Assembly: GCF_040931995.1 (NCBI RefSeq)
Contig: NZ_CP162412.1
Span: 1,860,001 to 1,924,000, forward strand
Length of the DNA stretch: 64,000 nucleotides
DNA from: Pelagovum sp. HNIBRBA483
GTDB lineage: Bacteria; Pseudomonadota; Alphaproteobacteria; Rhodobacterales; Rhodobacteraceae
Direction of reading: 5' to 3'
Part shown: positions 1 to 8,750 of the stretch, in pieces
Position numbering within the stretch: position 1 is the stretch's first letter
How the letters are laid out: each line of letters starts with the position of its first letter
Notes under the pieces: generated by a model
Told to the model about the DNA's origin: nothing
Database searches by the model: none
What the model saw: only the letters and a program-made list of their open reading frames with translations
Position numbers and translations under genes: made by a program

Positions 1-1
1 C

Positions 2-400
2 CAAAAGGAAGTTGCGCAACGCATCGTCGCAGAGCCAGGCAGTAAGGCTTATGGGCGGCTCGCTGTCCTTGCCCAATGGCGCAGTACGGCCCGCATAGTG
101 CTTGATCTGCCGCCACAAGCCTTCACACCACCGCCGAAGGTATCGTCCGCAGTTGTCCATCTCGAAGCGCTTCCAGAGCCCCGATATCCCGCCGATCCAC
201 ACATGCTTTCGAAAGTGGTCGCCGCCGCCTTCAACCAGCGGCGCAAGATGCTCAGGTCATCCTTGAAATCCGTATCACCGGATATTGAGGCGCATCTCAA
301 AAATGCCGACATCATGCCGACAGACCGCGCGGAGCAAATATCGCTCGCACAATTCTGCGCCTTAGCCCGCAGCCTTAAGGCCGCTGACAGCCGCCCCTAA
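2..400 (+). CDS. rsmA: 16S rRNA adenine dimethyltransferase RsmA (KsgA), C-terminal part
   Basis: The open frame runs in from the left edge, so the start and the SAM-binding N-terminal half lie outside the window; 132 residues remain. RsmA dimethylates two adjacent adenines in the 3' terminal hairpin of 16S rRNA during late 30S assembly. The visible part carries the family's conserved proline-rich segment ([20 protein letters not shown]) and the C-terminal helical domain with the [13 protein letters not shown] motif. It ends with TAA four bases before the convergent stop of the DUF4167 gene. Identity is firm from these motifs. Confidence 0.93.
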   Translation, partial: QKEVAQRIVAEPGSKAYGRLAVLAQWRSTARIVLDLPPQAFTPPPKVSSAVVHLEALPEPRYPADPHMLSKVVAAAFNQRRKMLRSSLKSVSPDIEAHLKNADIMPTDRAEQISLAQFCALARSLKAADSRP

Positions 401-404
401 TAGA

Positions 405-962
405 CTATTCTGAAGCTTGCGGTTCCTCAGCCGGTGCAACCTCTGGCCCGTCTTGAGATGAGGATTCACTCTTAGGCGCACGCGGCTTCCGAGCGCGCGG
501 CTTTTTTGGCTTAGGTTGGCTTTCTGGTGTTTCCACCAACGTGCTGTCGCCGTTCTCCGGCTCGGCATTCTGCTGGTCCGCGGGCTGTTGTGATGTGCCT
601 TCCGAACCGTTTGCAACGGCTTCCTGCGCCTTAAGGCGTTCGGCCCGTTCGCGATCGCGTTCGGCCTGACGGCGGCGGTTCTCTTCTTCCTGCTCTTCGC
701 GGGCCTTATCCATCTCGCGCTGAGCCTCTGCCAACATGCGCAGGTAATGTTCGGCATGCTGAGCAAAGTTCTCGGCGGCGACACGGTCGCCAGAAAGCTG
801 AGCGTCGCGATGCAATTGGTTGTACTTGTCGATAATTTGCTGCGGCGTACCGCGCACTTTCCCGTCCGGGCCGGAACTATCAAAGACCCGATTTATGATG
901 TTACCACCAGACGGGCGATTGTTGCGGTTCTTGCCCCGCGAACGTGACTTGGATGATCTCAT
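405..962 (-). CDS. DUF4167 domain-containing protein
   Basis: A 185-residue protein starting at the ATG at 962; an in-frame upstream ATG at 1055 would add 31 residues unlike the family, which usually begins MRSSK-R-RG. Residues 1 to about 80 form the DUF4167 core: a basic Arg/Lys/Asn-rich start, then a helical segment with NQLHRDAQLSGDRVAAENFAQHAEHYLRML. The rest is low-complexity, rich in Glu, Arg, Ala, Pro and Lys, with AT-hook-like KPRARKPRAPK near the end, so probably disordered. Function is unknown; the basic composition suggests nucleic acid or ribosome binding, which is inference. The neighbour rsmA is convergent. Confidence 0.85.
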   Translation of the reverse strand: MRSSKSRSRGKNRNNRPSGGNIINRVFDSSGPDGKVRGTPQQIIDKYNQLHRDAQLSGDRVAAENFAQHAEHYLRMLAEAQREMDKAREEQEEENRRRQAERDRERAERLKAQEAVANGSEGTSQQPADQQNAEPENGDSTLVETPESQPKPKKPRARKPRAPKSESSSQDGPEVAPAEEPQASE

Positions 963-1174
963 GAAAGTGCTTTCGTTCGGCCTGTGATTCAGTTGCGCTG
1001 AGGTCCCTGTACGCTCCTGCGTACACTGATAGACTAAGTTCTCTTGGCGACGCACCGTGGGAGGTTGCCCTCACCAAGCGGTAGACATGACTAATCATGT
1101 AAGAAACAGGTGAGCAAGCGCAAATTGCCCAGCAGCAGCGTTTTCAGCGCGATTTTTTCGATAATTGAAGCAAT

Positions 1175-2023
1175 TTACCCATCATTTGCCGGCATTTCGC
1201 CAACAACGACGCGATCTTTGCTATCCAGATCGGGGATAATACTGACGTTCTCAAATCCGACGAAGTCCAGCAGCTCGGCAACCGCCCTGCCCTGAGTGTG
1301 ACCGACCTCCAGCATCAGGCGGCCGCCTGGCATCAAAAGCGGCGGCACCATTTCGCAAATTGCCCGATAAGCTCCCAAGCCGTCACCGCCATCGGTTAGC
1401 GCATGGTATGGCTCCCAGTCGCGCACCTCGGGCGCAAGCCCGCTCATCTCGGCCAATGCAATATATGGCGGGTTGGAAACGACGAGGTCAAAATGGCCTG
1501 CAATATTAGCGGTCCAGTCGCTTACCAGAATTTCTGCACGCTCTGCCACACCATGGCGGTGGGCATTTTTGCCTGCGATCATGCAAGCCTCAGGCGAGAT
1601 ATCAGCCCCAACGCCACGCGCCTCAGGCATTTCGCACAAAAGGCTCACCAATATACATCCTGAACCTGTGCCCAAATCCAATACTCGACGAAAGCGTTTC
1701 TGGAGCGCAATCTCGACCAGAATCTCAGTTTCCGGCCGTGGATCAAGAACATCTTTGCTAACGAGAAAATCGCGGCCATAAAAACTGCGCGACCCGATGA
1801 TATGGCTTACTGGCTCCCGATTAACACGCCGCGCTATTGCATTAGTAAAACGATCTTTCGCCTCCTCGGAGACGGGGGCAGGCAAACAAAGCGTCAGCCT
1901 TCCTGCCTCAACGCCCAAAGCATACGACAAAAGGCGCCGTGCATCCCGCGCCGGATCATCAATACCTACGCCCTTCAATTGTTGGACCGCTTCAACCAGT
2001 AACTGCGTGCCTGTCCGAGGCAT
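1175..2023 (-). CDS. prmC: Release factor glutamine methyltransferase PrmC (HemK)
   Basis: A 282-residue SAM-dependent enzyme that N5-methylates the glutamine of the GGQ motif in release factors RF1 and RF2. The N-terminal helical domain is followed by a Rossmann methyltransferase domain with DLGTGSG at about 116-122 and the catalytic NPPY at 184-187. Its ATG overlaps the TAA of prfA by one base (TAATG), so the enzyme is translationally coupled to its substrate. Length and motifs are normal for the family. Confidence 0.97.
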   Translation of the reverse strand: MPRTGTQLLVEAVQQLKGVGIDDPARDARRLLSYALGVEAGRLTLCLPAPVSEEAKDRFTNAIARRVNREPVSHIIGSRSFYGRDFLVSKDVLDPRPETEILVEIALQKRFRRVLDLGTGSGCILVSLLCEMPEARGVGADISPEACMIAGKNAHRHGVAERAEILVSDWTANIAGHFDLVVSNPPYIALAEMSGLAPEVRDWEPYHALTDGGDGLGAYRAICEMVPPLLMPGGRLMLEVGHTQGRAVAELLDFVGFENVSIIPDLDSKDRVVVGEMPANDG

Positions 2024-3078
2024 TAGCCTTCCATCTCGGCCAGAAGCGTCGCTTGCGCGTCCTCGGTTAGCGCATCAATAATGTCATCCAGATCGCCCTG
2101 CATAACCTGATCCAGCTTATAAAGCGTAAGGTTGATGCGGTGATCCGTCAGGCGTCCCTGGGGAAAGTTATATGTGCGAATACGTTCGCTGCGATCCCCG
2201 CTCCCAACTTGCATCTTCCGGTCCGCAGAACGCTCGTCATGCGCGCGTTGTCGCTCCATGTCATAGAGCCGCGTCTTCAAGACCTGCATGGCAATCTCAC
2301 GATTGCGATGCTGGGATTTTTCCGAGCTCGTCACCACGATGCCCGTCGGGATATGCGTAATGCGTACCGCTGAGTCGGTGGTGTTGACATGCTGCCCACC
2401 AGCACCGGACGCGCGCATCGTATCGACGCGGATCTCACTTGGATCAATCGCGATATCAACATCTTCGGCTTCTGGTAAAACCGCCACCGTGGCGGCCGAT
2501 GTGTGAACACGCCCACCGCTTTCCGTCGCAGGAACGCGCTGCACCCGATGCACACCACTTTCGTATTTCAGGCGGGCAAACACGCCGGTCCCTGCGACAC
2601 GCACAACAACTTCCTTGATGCCTCCGAGCTCGGTCGCCTGTTCTTCGAGGATTTCAAACTTCCAACCGTTCGCTTCCGAATACCGCTGGTACATACGCAG
2701 CAAATCCCCCGCGAACAGTGCAGCTTCTTCACCGCCGGTCCCCGGCCGAATTTCAATCAAAGCGGGGCGGTTATCAGCGGCATCTTTCGGCAGAAGCGCA
2801 AGCCGCACCTCATTTTCGGCCGCCTCAAGATCTTCGCGCAATGATGGCAGCTCCTCCTGCGCCAAAGCACGCATTTCCGGATCATCCATCATGGCCTCAG
2901 CATCAGCAATATCAGAAACGATCCGGCGATAACCCATCACCGTTTCAACAACCGGTTTCAACTCGGCATATTCCCGGCTGACATCGGCGATTTCCGAGCC
3001 ACTCAAAGAGGTTGATAGTTTCGCTTCCAAAAACTGGAATCGCTGGACAATTTGTTCAAGCTTCTCGGCAGGTATCAT
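2023..3078 (-). CDS. prfA: Peptide chain release factor 1
   Basis: RF1 of 351 residues, which recognises UAA and UAG and triggers peptidyl-tRNA hydrolysis on the ribosome. The catalytic GAGGQ lies at 225-229 and the stop-codon-reading PAT tripeptide at 183-185, within [10 protein letters not shown]. Helical N-terminal domain, central domains and basic C-terminus are all present at the expected length. It is followed directly by prmC with a one-base overlap and preceded 24 bases upstream by a DUF1499 gene on the same strand, so the three probably share a transcript. Confidence 0.98.
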   Translation of the reverse strand: MIPAEKLEQIVQRFQFLEAKLSTSLSGSEIADVSREYAELKPVVETVMGYRRIVSDIADAEAMMDDPEMRALAQEELPSLREDLEAAENEVRLALLPKDAADNRPALIEIRPGTGGEEAALFAGDLLRMYQRYSEANGWKFEILEEQATELGGIKEVVVRVAGTGVFARLKYESGVHRVQRVPATESGGRVHTSAATVAVLPEAEDVDIAIDPSEIRVDTMRASGAGGQHVNTTDSAVRITHIPTGIVVTSSEKSQHRNREIAMQVLKTRLYDMERQRAHDERSADRKMQVGSGDRSERIRTYNFPQGRLTDHRINLTLYKLDQVMQGDLDDIIDALTEDAQATLLAEMEG

Positions 3079-3102
3079 GCATTTCCATTCCCCTATACGG
3101 AC

Positions 3103-3552
3103 CTATTGGTCAAGAGGCTGCACATCACTCACCAGCTGGGTAATCCACGCATCAACACGCCGCTTGTTAACCCCGAGGTCCCCTCCACCAAACCGCAATC
3201 GCGCCAAAATAACGGGCGCGCTTCCGCCATTTCTTAGCTCAACGGCAACGGTGGTATAATCGGGAAAGCCGATCCACTTCGTCCGCGTTACATAGGTGAT
3301 ACGCCCCTCGTCAGCACTTCCGGCCAATTGACGTGTTCTCGGCCACTGCATGGCAATCACGTCAATTCTCTCAAGCAATTCAGCAGGTTCCAGCGCAAAC
3401 GTCGGGCCAGGGTTGAGCAGGTAACCAGCACCGCCGGGATCATTCGCAGTCGACGGGTCAATGTGCCAGCGCGCCGGATCGCTTGGGGCCAGCCGCACAT
3501 AGGCCAAGAACAGCGCCGCCGATAAAAACAGCAATACCAAAAACAGCTTCAT
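3103..3552 (-). CDS. DUF1499 domain-containing protein
   Basis: A 149-residue protein with one N-terminal hydrophobic segment (about residues 2-21), either an uncleaved anchor or a signal sequence, then a DUF1499 region containing the family-like TRTKWIGFPDYTTVAVE and a C-terminal DLGVNKRRVDAW segment. The function of the domain is not known. It ends 24 bases before prfA on the same strand. Confidence 0.8.
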   Translation of the reverse strand: MKLFLVLLFLSAALFLAYVRLAPSDPARWHIDPSTANDPGGAGYLLNPGPTFALEPAELLERIDVIAMQWPRTRQLAGSADEGRITYVTRTKWIGFPDYTTVAVELRNGGSAPVILARLRFGGGDLGVNKRRVDAWITQLVSDVQPLDQ

Positions 3553-3614
3553 TCTTCGCCCTCAACCTACGTTTGGGCGGAAGGTAGCCTCCAAATGGGC
3601 AAAGTCGAGCGAGT

Positions 3615-4547
3615 TCAAACCCCCGGCAAAACGCATAACATTTCATAGAGCAGATTTGCTGCCGTCAGCGCCGTATTGCCACTCGGATCATATGGCGGCG
3701 ATACCTCCACCAAGTCACAACCAACGAGATTAACGCCGCGCAAACCTCTGATCAGCTGCAGGGCCTGTGGGGGCGTTAGACCAGCAATTTCCGGCGTTCC
3801 AGTGCCAGGCGCATAGGCTGGATCGAGGCTATCAATATCAAAACTCAGATATACTGGGCGATCACCCAAGCTGTTACGGATCTGTTCAGCGAGGGGGCGC
3901 AAAGATTGCTGCCAAATCGTATCGCAGGTCACAACATTGAAGCCCCACCCAAGCGCTTCGTCAAAATCCTGCGCTGAATAGCCGGTCCCCCTGAGGCCAA
4001 TCTGCCAAACATGCTCAGGTTGCAGCAGGCCCTCTTCATAGGCGCGGCGAAAAGGGGTCCCGTGCGCGATGGTTTCACCAAACATCCGGTCGTTGATATC
4101 CGCGTGCGCGTCAACGTGCACTAAGGCGACAGGTCCATGCTTTGCCGCTGCCGCCCGCAAAACGGGCAGCGTCAACGTGTGATCGCCGCCCATCGTCATT
4201 GGCTTCACACCTGCCCCGAACACGCGAGAAAGATGTGTCTCAATCCGCAGGACGCTATCCTTGAGATCAAATGTATTGATCGCGACATCCCCAATATCAC
4301 CGCAATTCAGCGCATCAAAAGGCGCCGCGCCTGTACCCATATTATAGGGTCGGATCATCGCGCTCTCGGCGCGGATCGCTTTTGGCCCGAACCGTGTCCC
4401 CGACCGCCATGATGCACCGATATCCATCGGAACACCCAGAAAGGCGACATCCAGCGCATCTAGATCTTCGCTGGCGGGCAGCCGCATGAAAGTGTTCGGC
4501 CCACCAAAGCGCGGCATCTCGTTGCCGCCGAGCGGTTGATTGAACAT
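3615..4547 (-). CDS. speB: Agmatinase-family ureohydrolase (second of a tandem pair)
   Basis: A 310-residue ureohydrolase, a family that removes urea from guanidino compounds using a binuclear Mn (or Ni) centre. All metal ligands are visible: the His of GGDHTLTLP, DAHAD and the FDIDSLDP pair. The ATG at 4547 overlaps the TGA of the upstream paralogue (ATGA); an ATG at 4583 is also in frame but lies deeper inside the neighbour. Agmatine to putrescine is the usual annotation, but substrate specificity within this family cannot be read from the sequence; guanidinobutyrate, guanidinopropionate or other guanidines are equally possible. Confidence 0.88.
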   Translation of the reverse strand: MFNQPLGGNEMPRFGGPNTFMRLPASEDLDALDVAFLGVPMDIGASWRSGTRFGPKAIRAESAMIRPYNMGTGAAPFDALNCGDIGDVAINTFDLKDSVLRIETHLSRVFGAGVKPMTMGGDHTLTLPVLRAAAAKHGPVALVHVDAHADINDRMFGETIAHGTPFRRAYEEGLLQPEHVWQIGLRGTGYSAQDFDEALGWGFNVVTCDTIWQQSLRPLAEQIRNSLGDRPVYLSFDIDSLDPAYAPGTGTPEIAGLTPPQALQLIRGLRGVNLVGCDLVEVSPPYDPSGNTALTAANLLYEMLCVLPGV

Positions 4548-5512
4548 CACGTCGCCTTTCGGTTCCAAAGCGCGAGGCAGCACAGGTCCAGCGCAATATG
4601 CGCACCCGCAATCGCCGTCGCACCCGTCGTATCAAAAGGAGGCGACACTTCAACAATGTCACCGCCGACGAGATTAATTCCTGCAAGGTCGCGCAAGATG
4701 GCCGCGGCCTGCCAGCTTGCCAAACCACCCCAAACCGGCGTGCCCGTCCCCGGGGCAAATGCGGGATCCAAAGCATCAATATCAAACGTGATATAACATG
4801 GCCGGTCCCCGACCCGCGCCTTGACCTGCTCAGCAACCCACAGTGCTCCTTTCTCGTGCGCGCTGCGGGCGTCAATATAGGGCATACCGCAATAATCAGC
4901 ACATTCAGTTCTGATACCGATCTGAAGCGAATGTTCCGTATCAACAATCCCCTGCTTCACCGCTTTGTACATGAACGTTCCGTGATCAATGCGCTCGGGG
5001 TCATCGTCGGGCCAAAGATCAGAATGCGCATCAAACTGGATGACGGCGATTGGGCCAAATTTCTCGGCGTAGGCCCGCAGGATTGGCAGCGTGATGGAAT
5101 GATCTCCACCGAGTGTCACCGTACCGACACCCGCAGCGAGAATGCCGCCGATATGCTGCTCGATAAGGCGTGGCACCTCGCTGACCTTCGCGTAGTCAAA
5201 GGCCATATCTCCATAATCGGTGATGGCAAATTCGCTCATAGGGTCAAAACCCCAGCCAAAAGGCGGGTCGCAGGGAAGTAACGCGGAAGCTTCCCTAATA
5301 GCCCGCGGGCCAAAGCGTGTGCCCGGGCGATTAGTGACCGCCTGATCAAAAGGGATACCCGTTACCACCAGATCAACCCCTGCCAACTCTTTACTATACC
5401 GGCGGCGGAGGAACGATGGCGCCCCTCCAAACACGTTTTCGTAACTCAGCCCCTTCGCATCTTTGCGCGTAAAAGCGTCATCTATTTGCCGCGAAGCATC
5501 CTCGAGCGCCAT
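4547..5512 (-). CDS. speB: Agmatinase-family ureohydrolase (first of a tandem pair)
   Basis: A 321-residue ureohydrolase with the complete metal site: GGDHSITLP, FDAHSDL and FDIDALDPAFAPGTGTP. It is clearly homologous to the gene that follows it with a four-base overlap, but the two differ along most of their length, so this is an old duplication and not a recent repeat. An M20 amidohydrolase lies 48 bases upstream on the same strand. Tight coupling suggests the pair is made in equal amounts, either as two enzymes with different guanidino substrates or as a mixed hexamer; both are inference. Confidence 0.88.
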   Translation of the reverse strand: MALEDASRQIDDAFTRKDAKGLSYENVFGGAPSFLRRRYSKELAGVDLVVTGIPFDQAVTNRPGTRFGPRAIREASALLPCDPPFGWGFDPMSEFAITDYGDMAFDYAKVSEVPRLIEQHIGGILAAGVGTVTLGGDHSITLPILRAYAEKFGPIAVIQFDAHSDLWPDDDPERIDHGTFMYKAVKQGIVDTEHSLQIGIRTECADYCGMPYIDARSAHEKGALWVAEQVKARVGDRPCYITFDIDALDPAFAPGTGTPVWGGLASWQAAAILRDLAGINLVGGDIVEVSPPFDTTGATAIAGAHIALDLCCLALWNRKAT

Positions 5513-5560
5513 ATCTCATCTCCAAAAATTTGATCAAATTTACGACATCGCCTGAAGACG

Positions 5561-6724
5561 TCAAGCAGGAGGTTGCAGTCTCTCGACCAACCGCGCGAAG
5601 AAAGACGCCCCGATTGGTGCTACCTCGTCGTTGAAATCAAACTTTGGATGGTGGCATGACGGCCCAATCCCCTGACCGAGGAACAAATACGCACCGGGCC
5701 GCGCTTCAAGCATGTAGGAGAAATCTTCCGCGCCCATTTCGGGGCGAATATCCGTGCGAACACGGTTTTCTCCAACAATCTCCACTGCCACCTTTGCAGC
5801 TTTTTCGACCTGAGCCGCATGGTTCACCGTGGCCGGATAGTTGCGTTCAAAATCGAGCTTACAGGTCACGCCAAAAGTCTTCTCAATACCTTCGACGATT
5901 TCGCGGATGCGCTTCTCAGCTAAATCTCTCATTTCTGGCGAGAATGTCCGCACAGTGCCGCCCAACGTCGCCTCATCGGGAATAACATTATTCGCGCTTC
6001 CTGCATGAATCTTCGTGACAGAGATCACAAGCTGATCCAGCGCAGACGCATTCCGGCTTACAACACTCTGCAAAGCAGTCACCATCGCAGTCGCGGCAAC
6101 AATCGGGTCGACGCATTCCTCCGGATAGGCCGCGTGCCCACCGACGCCTGAAATTCGCACATCAAAATCGTCAACGGCTGCCATAAGCGGGCCAACGCGG
6201 GTTTCCAAATTCCCCGCCTCAGCAAACGGATCGGTATGCAGCGCATAAACCTCGGAAATGTCAAAACGCTCCATGATTCCTTCTTCGACCATGATCTGCG
6301 CACCGCCAATTGTTTCCTCGGCGGGCTGGAAAATCAAAGCCACCCTGCCGGCAAAATTCCTTGTTTCTGAAAGGTATCGCGCAGCGCCAAGCAGCATCGT
6401 CGTATGACCATCGTGCCCGCAAGCATGCATCCGCCCTTCAACCTGCGAACTCCACTCCGCGCCGGTTTCTTCATCCATCGGGAGCGCGTCCATATCGGCC
6501 CTGAGTCCGATTGTTGGCCCGTACCCTTTGCCGTTAATGATGGCTACAACACCGCTCTCGGCGATCCCTGTGAAAATTTCAACAACGCCAAATTCTTCGA
6601 GCCGCTCTTTGACGAATTTCGCCGTTTCGTGGCAGTCCAGGCTCAGTTCCGGATGTTGATGGAGATAGCGCCTCCACCCTTTCATATCGTCTGCGAATTC
6701 GGCAATTCGATTGATGATCGCCAT
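5561..6724 (-). CDS. M20 family amidohydrolase (hippurate hydrolase-like)
   Basis: A 387-residue metallopeptidase-fold hydrolase of the M20D type, which cleaves N-acyl or N-carbamoyl amino acids and similar amides. Visible are HQHPELSLD at 22-30, the metal-binding HACGHDGH at 100-107, QPAEE at 133-137 and the C-terminal GAEDFSYML. The ATG at 6724 is preceded by GGAAGG at good spacing and begins the conserved region, so it is preferred to the ATG at 6775. It heads a minus-strand unit with the two ureohydrolases; the true substrate is unknown. mazG is divergent 63 bases away. Confidence 0.88.
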   Translation of the reverse strand: MAIINRIAEFADDMKGWRRYLHQHPELSLDCHETAKFVKERLEEFGVVEIFTGIAESGVVAIINGKGYGPTIGLRADMDALPMDEETGAEWSSQVEGRMHACGHDGHTTMLLGAARYLSETRNFAGRVALIFQPAEETIGGAQIMVEEGIMERFDISEVYALHTDPFAEAGNLETRVGPLMAAVDDFDVRISGVGGHAAYPEECVDPIVAATAMVTALQSVVSRNASALDQLVISVTKIHAGSANNVIPDEATLGGTVRTFSPEMRDLAEKRIREIVEGIEKTFGVTCKLDFERNYPATVNHAAQVEKAAKVAVEIVGENRVRTDIRPEMGAEDFSYMLEARPGAYLFLGQGIGPSCHHPKFDFNDEVAPIGASFFARLVERLQPPA

Positions 6725-6787
6725 GGGTTGGCCTTCCGTCACTGACACAATACGCTCACACAAAATCGCAAACACCGGATAGACGCA

Positions 6788-7612
6788 ATGGATCGAGCAG
6801 CTTCAGACAAAATCGTTCACAATCCCAACGGAGGAATGCCGCGATTGTTGGAGATCATGCGGCGCTTACGCGATCCGGAAAGCGGCTGCCCTTGGGATAT
6901 CGAGCAGGATTTCTCCACCGTAGCGCCCTACACGATCGAAGAAGCCTACGAGGTTGCAGATGCGATCGAGCGCCAGTCATGGGACGAACTTCGTTCCGAG
7001 CTGGGTGATCTGCTCTTTCAATCGGTCTTTCATGCCCAGATGGCAGAAGAAAAGGGACTGTTTTCGTTCAACGATATCGCAGACGGCATGTCCGATAAAA
7101 TGGTGGCGCGTCATCCCCATGTCTTTGGCAACGAGAGCCGCGAAAAATCTCCAGAGCAACAAACCCGGGACTGGGAGCAGATCAAGGCCCAAGAGCGCGC
7201 AGCGAAAGCGGAAAATCGCACCTTAGACGGCGTTGCCCTTGGCCTGCCCGCGTTGATGCGCGCCGTTAAACTGCAAAAACGCGCCGCGCGCGTTGGGTTC
7301 GACTGGCCGTCTACCGATCAAGTTATCGCAAAGATCATCGAAGAAGCCGAGGAACTGGTCGAAGCGCGCGCGCACATAGGCCAAGACGCCATCGAGGAGG
7401 AATTCGGCGATCTGCTCTTCGTGGTTGCCAACCTTGCCCGCCATCTGAAAATTGATCCGGAAGCCGCGTTGAGATCAGCAAACGCGAAATTCACCCGCCG
7501 TTTCGCGGCTGTCGAAGACGCGCTTTCAGAACGCGGAAAGCGCCCCGAACACAGCTCTTTAGAGGAAATGGACGCCCTCTGGGACGCGGTGAAACTTCAG
7601 GAAAAAAGTTAG
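6788..7612 (+). CDS. mazG: Nucleoside triphosphate pyrophosphohydrolase MazG
   Basis: A 274-residue enzyme that hydrolyses (d)NTPs to monophosphates and pyrophosphate, cleaning damaged nucleotides. It has the two tandem MazG domains of the long form: EEAYEVADAI (51-60) with ELGDLLFQSVFH (71-82), and EEAEELVEA with EEFGDLLFVVANLARH in the C-terminal half. CPWDIEQDF near residue 34 is typical of the family. It is alone on the plus strand, divergent from the M20 hydrolase gene. Confidence 0.96.
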   Translation: MDRAASDKIVHNPNGGMPRLLEIMRRLRDPESGCPWDIEQDFSTVAPYTIEEAYEVADAIERQSWDELRSELGDLLFQSVFHAQMAEEKGLFSFNDIADGMSDKMVARHPHVFGNESREKSPEQQTRDWEQIKAQERAAKAENRTLDGVALGLPALMRAVKLQKRAARVGFDWPSTDQVIAKIIEEAEELVEARAHIGQDAIEEEFGDLLFVVANLARHLKIDPEAALRSANAKFTRRFAAVEDALSERGKRPEHSSLEEMDALWDAVKLQEKS

Positions 7613-7642
7613 AGATTCTTTTCCGATAAAAAAAATCAGGTA

Positions 7643-7671
7643 TTGACCTGACTAAAAAAGTCAGATTTATC
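7643..7671 (+). promoter_or_regulatory. Probable promoter with an iron-responsive operator
   Basis: A perfect 6+5+6 inverted repeat, CTGACT-AAAAA-AGTCAG, spans 7648-7664. It begins at the end of a TTGACC hexamer (7643-7648, possible -35) and lies before a weak -10 (TTTATC, 7666-7671), so a bound protein would block RNA polymerase. In Rhodobacterales, iron-uptake genes carry a palindromic 'Iron-Rhodo-box' attributed to IscR; this repeat fits that description as I recall it. The regulator is inferred, the palindrome is seen. Confidence 0.6.
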
Positions 7672-7699
7672 GAACTCCATCAAACCAATGGAGTTTACA

Positions 7700-8704
7700 A
7701 TGAGCATGCGCACCCTCTTCCTTGCTTCTGCTGCAACAATCGTCGCCGCACCGGCTATCGCGGATGTGAATATCTACACCGCCCGCCAGCCCGAGCTGAT
7801 CCAACCTGTCATGGACGCGTTCACCGAATCTACCGGCATCAGCGTGAATCTCGCCTATGTCGAAGACGGAATCGTTGAGCGCTTGAAGGCCGAGGGCCGG
7901 CGCTCCCCTGCCGATCTCGTGATGACCGTCGACATCGCAAACCTGAAGCAAATCGTTGACGCCGATGTCGTCCAGCCAGTTGACAGCGACGTTCTCAGCG
8001 CCGCCATCCCTACCGAACTGCGTTCAGACGAAAACCTCTGGTTCGGCCTGACAACCCGCGCCCGAATCGTCTACGCCTCCAAGGAGCGTGTCGCCGATGG
8101 TGAAGTAACGACCTACGAAGACCTCGCATCCGACAAATGGGAAGGACGCATCTGCACCCGCTCCGGCCTTCATAATTACAATCTCGCGCTCACCTCAGCG
8201 ATGATTGCCCACCATGGCGAAGACTATGCCCGCGACTGGGCAGCAGGCGTCAGAGAAAACCTCGCCCGCAAACCCGAAGGTAACGACCGCGCTCAGGTCA
8301 AAGCGATTTGGGCCGGCGAATGCGATATCAGCCTTGGCAACACCTATTACATGGGGCTGATGCTCGGGAACGAAGACCAACGCGCTTGGGCGGACAGCGT
8401 TCGCATTATCTTCCCGACCTTCGAAAACGGCGGCACGCACGTCAACGTATCAGGCGCCGCGATGACGAAGGCCGCCCCGAACCGCGACGAAGCGCTAGAA
8501 TTGATGGAATTCCTTGTCTCACCCGCCGCGCAAGCGATCTATGCAGAACTGAACAACGAATACCCCGTGTTAGAGGGTGCAGCAGTGTCTGAGCTGGTCG
8601 CTGCTTGGGGTAGCTTCGAAGCCGACACGACCGACCTCTCCGCAATTGCGTCCGAACGTCCGAACGCCCTTCGCGTTATGGAAGAAGTGAACTTCGACGG
8701 CTAA
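7700..8704 (+). CDS. Fe(3+) ABC transporter periplasmic substrate-binding protein (FutA/FbpA type)
   Basis: A 334-residue periplasmic iron-binding protein. The signal peptide ends near AIA-DV (cleavage after about residue 21); the mature protein starts VNIYTARQPELIQPVMDAF, typical of FutA/FbpA. The tandem tyrosines of NTYYMGL are the usual Fe3+ ligands. The ATG at 7700 is preferred over the in-frame ATG at 7688 because the GGAG there acts as its ribosome binding site. No permease or ATPase gene follows, so the membrane components must be encoded elsewhere. Expression is probably iron-controlled through the palindrome just upstream. Confidence 0.92.
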   Translation: MSMRTLFLASAATIVAAPAIADVNIYTARQPELIQPVMDAFTESTGISVNLAYVEDGIVERLKAEGRRSPADLVMTVDIANLKQIVDADVVQPVDSDVLSAAIPTELRSDENLWFGLTTRARIVYASKERVADGEVTTYEDLASDKWEGRICTRSGLHNYNLALTSAMIAHHGEDYARDWAAGVRENLARKPEGNDRAQVKAIWAGECDISLGNTYYMGLMLGNEDQRAWADSVRIIFPTFENGGTHVNVSGAAMTKAAPNRDEALELMEFLVSPAAQAIYAELNNEYPVLEGAAVSELVAAWGSFEADTTDLSAIASERPNALRVMEEVNFDG

Positions 8705-8720
8705 ATCATTGATTTAAAAT

Positions 8721-8750
8721 AAAAGCGGGCAGATCAGTTGCCCGCTTTTT
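8721..8750. terminator. Bidirectional rho-independent terminator
   Basis: An 11-base perfect stem (AAAAGCGGGCA, 8721-8731, with its complement at 8739-8749) with a 7-base loop and T-runs on both sides. It sits between the convergent iron-binding protein and ABC-F genes; the stop codon of the ABC-F gene lies in the loop. Confidence 0.9.

Noticed and set aside
4598-5281. 227-residue open frame on the plus strand
   Set aside because: It is antisense to a well-supported ureohydrolase gene and its translation shows no family motifs.
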